DNA of 5,066 bases. Origin: Candidatus Zixiibacteriota bacterium (lineage in GTDB: Bacteria; Zixibacteria; MSB-5A5; UBA10806). Location of the stretch: assembly GCA_003520965.1 (NCBI GenBank), contig DOTU01000144.1:1-5066 (forward strand), given 5' to 3'. The notes under the pieces are model-generated. The model did no database searches. It was not told the DNA's origin and saw only the letters and a program-made list of their open reading frames with translations. Numbering within the stretch: the first letter of the stretch is position 1; each line of letters opens with the position of its first letter. Position numbers and translations under genes: made by a program. This document shows positions 1 through 5,066 of this stretch, in pieces.

Positions 1-35
1 TTTCACAGACAAGAAAGATGCTGCTTTTAAAGTAA
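1..35 (+). CDS. 3' end of an upstream gene, probable T9SS-exported protein (partial)
   Basis: Only the last ten codons and the TAA stop are inside the window; the gene continues off the left edge, with bases 1-2 completing a codon begun outside. The visible residues read SQTRKMLLLK. This closely matches the end of the large gene at 518-4840 (SKKMLLLK), and a short basic-hydrophobic-basic tail of this kind is the last beta strand of type A T9SS sorting domains. I infer that the missing gene encodes another secreted or surface-anchored protein exported by the same system; its main function cannot be seen. A strong terminator begins 22 bases after the stop, which supports this being a true gene end. 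With so few residues the reading rests mainly on the match to the neighbouring gene. Confidence 0.7.
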   Translation, partial: SQTRKMLLLK

Positions 36-36
36 T
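14..36 (+). repeat. Gene-end repeat, copy 1 (T9SS tail codons)
   Basis: This 23-base stretch matches 4819-4841 at 22 of 23 positions; the one difference is A at 29 against G at 4834, which is silent (both Leu-Lys contexts give LLLK). It encodes the final KMLLLK and stop of the upstream gene. It is best read as a conserved or recently copied C-terminal sorting tail, not as a mobile repeat. Confidence 0.6.
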
Positions 37-57
37 CCTGGCATTATCGACACCCGA

Positions 58-84
58 GGGAGCCGCAACCGGCTCCCTTTTTTT
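58..84 (+). terminator. Rho-independent terminator of the upstream gene
   Basis: A perfect 8-bp GC-rich stem, GGGAGCCG (58-65) with CGGCTCCC (70-77), closes a 4-base CAAC loop and is followed directly by seven T (78-84). It sits 22 bases after the stop at 33-35. It should end transcription of the upstream gene and so separate it from the large gene at 518. Confidence 0.93.
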
Positions 85-139
85 ATCCATTTATTCTGAT
101 GCTAATGGCGGTCAAACTGAATCAGCATCCGAGGTTAAC

Positions 140-268
140 ATGGGGAAAAAGTATTATGATTGCTACGATCTTGGTAACTATTTGGTATCTATGGGAATTA
201 AATCGAAAATCAATCTCGAATGCTTAGCTTATCTTTTATGGCCTTTGCTGTTACAGGCGCTAATTTGA
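140..268 (+). CDS. Candidate small protein, 42 residues (uncertain)
   Basis: An ATG at 140 opens 42 codons ending in TGA at 266-268. GAGG at 131-134, five bases before the ATG, could serve as a ribosome binding site. The product begins MGKKYYDCYDLGNY and ends in a hydrophobic stretch, CLAYLLWPLLLQALI, which is rather short for a full membrane span. I recognise no family. A chance ORF of this length is quite likely in AT-rich intergenic DNA, and there is no terminator or second gene to support it. The stretch could also be the eroded remnant of a former gene. The start and the gene itself are both uncertain. Confidence 0.2.
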   Translation: MGKKYYDCYDLGNYLVSMGIKSKINLECLAYLLWPLLLQALI

Positions 269-508
269 TTCAAAGCTATTGCCTTTTTTCGCAAATAACA
301 CTAAATTCAAGGCCGTGGAAGACTATAAATTGAGACAGGGGCTGACAATTAATTATCCAATAATTCCTTTTATTGATTTGCTTAACCGACCCCGCATCAA
401 AATTCAACTCAGTGCTACAACGCCCCCTATTGCCATAAAACTAAAGAGCTTTTCGAAATAGCGGTAAATTATTAATTAGAGATATGAATTTTTTTCTGCA
501 ATTTCTCT

Positions 509-513
509 GGAGG
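509..513 (+). promoter_or_regulatory. Ribosome binding site of the gingipain-like gene
   Basis: GGAGG lies four bases before the ATG at 518. The spacing is slightly short, but the match to the anti-Shine-Dalgarno sequence is strong. It fixes the start at 518, from which a well-formed signal peptide follows immediately. Confidence 0.8.
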
Positions 514-517
514 ATTC

Positions 518-3500
518 ATGAAGGTTAAGTTACAGACAGCAGTAGTTGTGCTGATCGTTTTACTGGGAGCCACAGGGACTCTTTGGGCCAGTCAGGCGGT
601 TAGAGTAGTCTCGGATTTAGAGGGAACTACCCCCGGTTTTAGTGTATCGCGCGCCGGCTCATCAGGCGAGCGTCTTGAATTAAGCGTGCCTGCAATTGCG
701 ATAAATCCAATTTCGCTGAATGGCAATGAGTACAAGCAGGTCGGCCTGCCGGCTACCGACTATTTATTACAATCCGAAGCTGGTCAGGATGGAGAGCCCG
801 ATGTACCATCGCTGACCTCAATGCTAATTATTCCCGATCAGGCTGGTATCCAACTCGATATTTCCTATTCAAGTTACGATATCATAGATAATATCGATCT
901 GGCTCCGGTACAACCATCGCCATCAGATACCGATCCAAATGCCGTTATCCCCTTTACCATGAATGAAAGCATTTACCAGACTGATGCTTTTTATCCGGAG
1001 CAATTGGCCAGCGCTGCCGACCCGATTATTATGCGCGACGTGCGCGCGGTACAAATTCAGATCAATCCGGTACAATATAACCCGGTCAGACACCAGCTTC
1101 GCGTCTACCGAGATTTAACGGTGAATGTCAATTATGCTGGAGAAGTGGTTAATCCCAAGTTGACCGGAACCAGTTATCTCTCTGACGGTTTCTATCCTCT
1201 CTATAAATCCACCTTCGCCAACTTTGAAGAGTTCTTCTCCAATACGGAAATTAAGCGTGGCGGTTATATGATAATCTGCAAACCGACGCTGGCTGATTCC
1301 TTGAAGGCTGTGGCCGCCTGGAAACATCAGAAAGGATATACCGTTCGCATAGTAAAAACCACCGACATTATCCCCAGCGGTTCACCAAACTATACGCAGG
1401 TATTCAACTATATCAAAACAGCTTATCAAACCTGGACCGTGCCACCGGAATATGTAATGATCGTTGGCGACATAGATGGAACTTTTGGAATACCCTGTTA
1501 CACATACCAATCCTATCCGTCTGACCACCATTATGCTTGTGTCGATGGAACAGATTTTATTCCAGATATCTTCGTAGCCAGATTGTCCGTAGATGCTATT
1601 GCGGATTTTAGAAAAGCTGTTTCCAAGATATTTAAATATGAGAAGACTCCTCTAATGCGCGATACCCAGCATTGGATTCGTGGCCTGGCGGTTGGATATA
1701 CCATGTTTCCTACCGCAAGGTATACTACCCTTTGGGCTCGGCAACTCGCAATGCGACATGGTTTCGCCAGGGTAGATACGATATATGGCTCATCAGACAA
1801 CCCCAATCTTAATACATATATGAATAACGGTCCCGGGTTGATCTGGTATCGTGGAGAAGGCAACCAGGACGGTTGGTGGGGAGTATCGTACGATATCGCT
1901 GATCTTAACGCCATGCCGAACAATCAAAAGCTGGGAGTTATGTCTCCCTTGACCTGTGGCTTGGGTGATTTCTCTGCCAACGATTGCTTTGGCGAAACCT
2001 GGATTCGGATGGGATTAAGTGTCGACAGTCTTAAAGGCGGACCAGCATTCTACGGGGTTACCGACCACTTTACTCACACCAAATGGAATAACCCGATCAT
2101 GACCGGCTATTTCTTCGGTATGTTCGAACAGAACTGCTACCATTTCGGTCAGGCCGCTATTGCGGGGAAAATGCAGGATTACCGTACATTCCCCAGGAAT
2201 TTGAACTCCGAAGTGCAACAATATTTTAACACCTACAATATGCAGGGTGATCCAGAGCTTGAAATTCGACAGGCCGTGCCGGTGCTGATAAATGTCGTCC
2301 ATCCGGATACTCTGGGATTTGGTCTCAATCATATCGAAATTAGTGTTGCCGATACGATGGGACAGGCCATTAAGGATGCTATAGTTACGCTTGTTAAAAG
2401 CATTGATTCCACTGAAGAGGTTTTTAGCGTTGGGCAAACGGACGAAAATGGTAATGTATCATTATCGTTCCGCGCTCTGACTACGGGCAGCATGATTTTG
2501 ACCGTTTCCGGACGCGACCTATATCCATACCAAAGCCTGGTTGAAATCGTTAGCAGCGATATCGCCGTAGGATACGATTCACTGTACATCGACGACGATT
2601 CAATCGGTTTCTCGAGAGGAAATAGTGACGGTTTCGCCGGTCCCGCGGAGATTATTGAGTTGGGAGTTGCGGTAAGGAATTTCGGTGACAGCCTGGCCGC
2701 AGACAGCATCATCGGAGTATTAACACCAATCGATGAGGGTGTCGTTGATGTTTTCGATGGCACTCGCTACTATAATGACCTTGCCCCCGGCGAAAGCAGA
2801 ATGGATAGCCGCCCTTATGTGATCGATATCAACTCATCCACCAGCGACGGTGATTTGATTCGGCTAAAACAGTCTATCACCGATCAAAACAACGATTCCT
2901 GGTATTCAGTTATTGAAATTCCGATCAAAGCTCCGAAGTTCGTCATCAGTCAAGTTGCAATTATTGATACTAACAATCGGGTTGATCCGGGAGATACTGT
3001 TCAAATGGTATTGACCCTGATAAACAAAGGGCATGTAGCGGCATCCGAAGTAACAGCTCAGATTAGCACTGAAGACGATTATACAACAATATCAAGCGCT
3101 AGCGGAAGTTTCGGAGATATGCCGGTTGACGATACGTCGTCGAATACGCTTAGCCCGATGAGATTTTGGGTTGATACAGGAGTAATTCCAGGCAGTAAAG
3201 TTCGTTTTAATCTGAACATAACGACAGCCTCCGGCGCAAAATCGATAGTTCCATTCTATGTGACTGTCGATAGCGTGCTTCATACCAATGATCCAACGGG
3301 TCCTGATGATTATGGTTACTACATTTACGATAAAAACGACACCCTTTACTCCCAACATCCTCATTACAGCTGGGTGGAAACTGTACCGGGCCTTGGCGGT
3401 CTGGGCACCAGGCTTGTTTTTAGTTCTCTCGATGATAAATCGGTTTTGATCACGCTGCCGTTTGATTTTGTTTACTATGGCAATATATACAGAAATATGA

Positions 3501-4840
3501 TTGTCTGCACAAATGGCTTTATCTCCCCGGACACGTCAAGATTCGATATGGGAGGCAATTACTGGGCGAACTTCTTCAACTGGCCAATTCCCGATCCTGG
3601 TCCGACGCGCGGACAAATTTCGCCATTCTGGGATGATCTGACCATAAGTTCCACCGGCAACTATGGTATCTTTACCTGGAGCGACACCACGAATCATCGA
3701 TATGTTATCGAATGGAATCACGCAACAAACAACTACAATTCATCATCAGTGGAGACCTTTGAAGTAATAATCTGCGATCCCGCTTATTACCCAACAATTA
3801 CCGGTGATGCCGAGATGATCTTCCAGTATGCCACCGTGTACAATATCGATACCGATCAGAATTACGTTACCGTAGGCTGCGAGAATTTCAGCGAGACGAT
3901 GGGAATCCAGTATGCATACGATAATTTCTACAGTCCCGGAGCGTCAACGTTAGCTGCTAATATGGCTCTTAAGATTACCACCAACACCGGTCGTGGCGGC
4001 CTGAAAGGTTCGGTAGAGCTGACCGGCGCAGGCGGTCATAATGGAGGAGTGGTAGTTAGCTCCTCAAGCGGTCAGAAACGGACAACCGGAGATGATGGCG
4101 AATTCTGGCTGCGTAACCTGCCGTTGGGAACAGTTTCGTTGTCGGTGCAAGCCGACGGTTATTTCCCGGCTTATGTCGATAGCGTGGAGGTGGTCGCCAA
4201 TCAAGCGGCAATTTTGCCTCGAATTGGATTAGACCCATGTCCGTCTCCTGAAAGCCTCCTGGCCTCTGATAACCTTGCCGGAGTAGTACACGTAGGTTGG
4301 AGAGCTGTCTCAAATCCCCGCTTAATCGGCTATAATGTTTATCGCAGCCGCTTTGCGACAGGCGGATTTGCCAGGCTGAACTCGACACCCATAGCAGGAA
4401 CAAGCTATTCAGATAATTCTGTTCCCGATAGCTCAATCTACTTCTATTACGCCACCGCTCTTTATTCTGATTCTATCTGGAGCGGAGAATCGTTCCCCTC
4501 CGGAGTTGATAGTGGCCGGATACTGGCTACCGGAATCGCCGGCGAGAATTCGCTTTTACCGAGCGCCTTCTTCCTGTCCCAGAACTACCCCAATCCGTTC
4601 AACCCAACGACGGTCATCTCCTATGGGTTGCCTGAGGATGCCAATGTTAGAATCGATATCTACAATGTCATTGGCCAAAAGGTGTTAACATTGCTTAATG
4701 AGCGTCAAAAAGCCGGTTACAAGAGCGTGGTTTGGACAGGCAAGGATGCTTCCGGAAAATCGGTGGCATCTGGTGTTTATTTCTACAGAATAGATACGGG
4801 AAGCAAGCAAGATAGCAAAAAGATGCTGCTTTTGAAGTAA
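518..4840 (+). CDS. Large secreted gingipain-like (peptidase family C25) multidomain protein with T9SS type A sorting domain; catalytic His position is Glu
   Basis: 1440 residues. Residues 1-25 are a Sec signal peptide: MKVK, then a hydrophobic core, ending LWA-SQA. Residues about 53-210 resemble the C25 propeptide. Residues about 248-585 form the C25 peptidase fold: GGYMII, VGD (316-318), PDIFVARL (349-356), a YRGEG segment around 445-448, TCGLGDF with C480, and GDPEL (577-581). In gingipain RgpB the catalytic His and Cys are 33 residues apart; here C480 is kept, but the residue 33 before it is E447, so ordinary thiol-protease activity is doubtful. Beyond lie an Ig-like domain (588-678), two CARDB/NEW3-like beta segments (680-805, 806-920), a nidogen-like beta region (925-1155, ISPFWDDL), a carboxypeptidase-regulatory-like domain (1162-1238), a fibronectin III-like domain (1240-1335) and the T9SS sorting domain (from 1348; NYPNPFNP at 1356-1363; KKMLLLK end). 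Domain names past the peptidase are inferred by eye. I infer export by Sec then T9SS to the cell surface or medium. Reading frame is intact; it has its own terminator and appears monocistronic. Confidence 0.93.
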   Translation: MKVKLQTAVVVLIVLLGATGTLWASQAVRVVSDLEGTTPGFSVSRAGSSGERLELSVPAIAINPISLNGNEYKQVGLPATDYLLQSEAGQDGEPDVPSLTSMLIIPDQAGIQLDISYSSYDIIDNIDLAPVQPSPSDTDPNAVIPFTMNESIYQTDAFYPEQLASAADPIIMRDVRAVQIQINPVQYNPVRHQLRVYRDLTVNVNYAGEVVNPKLTGTSYLSDGFYPLYKSTFANFEEFFSNTEIKRGGYMIICKPTLADSLKAVAAWKHQKGYTVRIVKTTDIIPSGSPNYTQVFNYIKTAYQTWTVPPEYVMIVGDIDGTFGIPCYTYQSYPSDHHYACVDGTDFIPDIFVARLSVDAIADFRKAVSKIFKYEKTPLMRDTQHWIRGLAVGYTMFPTARYTTLWARQLAMRHGFARVDTIYGSSDNPNLNTYMNNGPGLIWYRGEGNQDGWWGVSYDIADLNAMPNNQKLGVMSPLTCGLGDFSANDCFGETWIRMGLSVDSLKGGPAFYGVTDHFTHTKWNNPIMTGYFFGMFEQNCYHFGQAAIAGKMQDYRTFPRNLNSEVQQYFNTYNMQGDPELEIRQAVPVLINVVHPDTLGFGLNHIEISVADTMGQAIKDAIVTLVKSIDSTEEVFSVGQTDENGNVSLSFRALTTGSMILTVSGRDLYPYQSLVEIVSSDIAVGYDSLYIDDDSIGFSRGNSDGFAGPAEIIELGVAVRNFGDSLAADSIIGVLTPIDEGVVDVFDGTRYYNDLAPGESRMDSRPYVIDINSSTSDGDLIRLKQSITDQNNDSWYSVIEIPIKAPKFVISQVAIIDTNNRVDPGDTVQMVLTLINKGHVAASEVTAQISTEDDYTTISSASGSFGDMPVDDTSSNTLSPMRFWVDTGVIPGSKVRFNLNITTASGAKSIVPFYVTVDSVLHTNDPTGPDDYGYYIYDKNDTLYSQHPHYSWVETVPGLGGLGTRLVFSSLDDKSVLITLPFDFVYYGNIYRNMIVCTNGFISPDTSRFDMGGNYWANFFNWPIPDPGPTRGQISPFWDDLTISSTGNYGIFTWSDTTNHRYVIEWNHATNNYNSSSVETFEVIICDPAYYPTITGDAEMIFQYATVYNIDTDQNYVTVGCENFSETMGIQYAYDNFYSPGASTLAANMALKITTNTGRGGLKGSVELTGAGGHNGGVVVSSSSGQKRTTGDDGEFWLRNLPLGTVSLSVQADGYFPAYVDSVEVVANQAAILPRIGLDPCPSPESLLASDNLAGVVHVGWRAVSNPRLIGYNVYRSRFATGGFARLNSTPIAGTSYSDNSVPDSSIYFYYATALYSDSIWSGESFPSGVDSGRILATGIAGENSLLPSAFFLSQNYPNPFNPTTVISYGLPEDANVRIDIYNVIGQKVLTLLNERQKAGYKSVVWTGKDASGKSVASGVYFYRIDTGSKQDSKKMLLLK

Positions 4841-4841
4841 T
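4819..4841 (+). repeat. Gene-end repeat, copy 2 (T9SS tail codons)
   Basis: This is the second copy of the 23-base gene-end sequence seen at 14-36 (22 of 23 identical). It encodes KMLLLK and the stop of the large gene. Identity is higher than the protein constraint alone needs, since six-fold degenerate Leu codons agree (CTG, CTT). Confidence 0.6.
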
Positions 4842-4860
4842 TGCAATAGAATACGAGATG

Positions 4861-4894
4861 AATAGGAGCCTATCAAAAGGCTCCTATTTTTTTT
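4861..4894 (+). terminator. Rho-independent terminator of the gingipain-like gene
   Basis: A perfect 10-bp stem, AATAGGAGCC (4861-4870) with GGCTCCTATT (4879-4888), closes an 8-base loop. A run of T covers 4887-4894, overlapping the stem base. It starts 20 bases after the TAA. Its AGGAGCC/GGCTCCT core resembles that of the terminator at 58-84. Read on the minus strand the hairpin is followed by CATCTCG, not by a T run, so it should act only on the plus-strand gene. Confidence 0.93.
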
Positions 4895-4906
4895 ATAGCC
4901 AAGCGA

Positions 4907-5066
4907 TTAAAAGTGTCCGCCGGTAAAGCTGAATAAGAGTGCGGCTAATACAAAAATAGTTATTATGATATAAACGATGTCTCGCTGCCGGGCGAAGGCG
5001 TAAATAGAAAAGGCAACCCGCGCGATTGGTGTGGCTATTAAAATCAGTATACCAAATTGGATAATA
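4907..5066 (-). CDS. DUF1634-type membrane protein, C-terminal part (partial)
   Basis: On the minus strand the last 52 codons of a gene run in from the right edge (first complete codon at 5065-5063) and end with TAA at 4909-4907. The visible product has two hydrophobic segments around a short charged turn: FGILILIATPIARVAF, then FARQRD, then IVYIIITIFVLAALLFS, ending FTGGHF. The pattern Gly-Ile-Leu-x-Leu-Ile-Ala-Thr-Pro-x-x-Arg-Val, a short loop with Arg-Asp, and Val-Tyr opening the last helix is what I know of the DUF1634 family (Pfam PF07843). These are small inner-membrane proteins of about 110-130 residues, so roughly half is visible. Their genes usually sit beside a TSUP/TauE-type anion exporter gene, which would be expected upstream, past the right edge. 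Their exact role is not known to me. The gene is convergent with the large gene, 66 bases from stop to stop, and no minus-strand terminator of its own is visible. Confidence 0.82.
   Translation of the reverse strand, partial: IIQFGILILIATPIARVAFSIYAFARQRDIVYIIITIFVLAALLFSFTGGHF

Larger units (their letters stand above)
85..517. other. AT-rich intergenic region upstream of the gingipain-like gene
   Basis: About 430 bases separate the terminator from the start of the large gene. The stretch is visibly richer in A and T than the coding sequence on its right, and it holds no tRNA-like fold, no clear inverted repeat and no recognisable long coding sequence. Because a strong terminator precedes it, the promoter of the large gene should lie here. 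I could not pick a convincing promoter: no pair of sigma-70-like boxes with good spacing stands out, and Bacteroidota-type promoters (TTTG / TAnnTTTG) cannot be called confidently by eye in such AT-rich sequence. The only candidate gene is a weak 42-codon ORF at 140-268. Confidence 0.6.

Noticed and set aside
279..461. Plus-strand 60-codon open frame before the large gene
   Set aside because: It starts with TTG, has no ribosome binding site in front, and its product shows no signal peptide, membrane segment or family motif. AT-rich intergenic DNA easily yields such a frame.
430..480. TTGCCA at 430-435 as a -35 box, with an AT-rich stretch downstream, as a promoter
   Set aside because: No acceptable -10 box lies 16-18 bases downstream (the sequence there is TCGAAATA), and AT-rich DNA makes isolated matches meaningless.
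1531..1923. Minus-strand open frame of 130 codons inside the peptidase region
   Set aside because: It lies wholly antisense to the strongly supported C25 domain and its product has no recognisable domain. The same applies to the other minus-strand frames at 1115-1327, 2015-2437, 2329-2763, 3092-3364, 3536-3721, 4056-4436 and 4685-4876.
4506..4688. Plus-strand 60-codon frame overlapping the sorting domain
   Set aside because: It is an out-of-frame reading of the NYPNPFNP region of the large gene, Arg-, Pro- and Ser-rich and without any family signal.
4861..4894. Bidirectional terminator serving both convergent genes
   Set aside because: On the minus strand the hairpin is followed by CATCTCGTATTC, which lacks the T run needed for Rho-independent termination.
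1..5066. CRISPR array, tRNA or rRNA gene, insertion sequence or phage attachment site
   Set aside because: I saw no spaced direct repeats, cloverleaf, transposase motifs or flanking terminal inverted repeats; the only repeated sequence is the gene-end pair at 14-36 and 4819-4841.

Overview
The window looks like part of the chromosome of a bacterium from the Fibrobacterota-Chlorobiota-Bacteroidota (FCB) side of the tree, most likely an uncultivated lineage. The main evidence is a very large secreted protein that ends in a classic type IX secretion (T9SS) sorting domain containing NYPNPFNP and a basic KKMLLLK tail. Gingipain-like proteins with this ending are common in candidate phyla such as Zixibacteria, KSB1, Marinimicrobia and Cloacimonadota. 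Zixibacteria is my weak first guess, from memory of similar tails, and no search was run. Coding sequence is of medium GC, and the upstream gap is clearly more AT-rich.

Layout, left to right: (1) The last 10 codons of an upstream plus-strand gene (to 35) end in RKMLLLK, so this was very probably another T9SS cargo. A strong Rho-independent terminator follows (58-84). (2) A gap of about 430 bp (85-517) is AT-rich. It holds one weak 42-codon small-ORF candidate (140-268) and the ribosome binding site of the next gene. (3) A single 1440-residue gene (518-4840) fills 85% of the window. It encodes a signal peptide, a C25 (gingipain) propeptide-like region, a C25 peptidase fold, an Ig-like domain, two CARDB/NEW3-like beta domains, a large nidogen-like beta domain, a carboxypeptidase-regulatory-like domain, a fibronectin type III-like domain and a T9SS type A sorting domain. 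(4) A second strong terminator lies at 4861-4894. (5) The 3' end of a convergent minus-strand gene (4907 to the window edge) encodes a DUF1634-type membrane protein.

The most notable point is in the peptidase. The expected catalytic Cys is present (C480), but the place of the catalytic His, 33 residues upstream as in gingipain RgpB, is occupied by Glu (E447). The protein may therefore be a non-proteolytic or altered member of the C25 family, displayed or released through T9SS. The upstream cargo gene and the large gene have nearly identical 3' ends and terminators with the same GGAGCC core. Each has its own terminator, so they look like separate transcription units carrying the same export tag rather than one operon. 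The DUF1634 gene is unrelated in function and is typically linked to a TauE/TSUP-type anion exporter gene, which would lie beyond the right edge.
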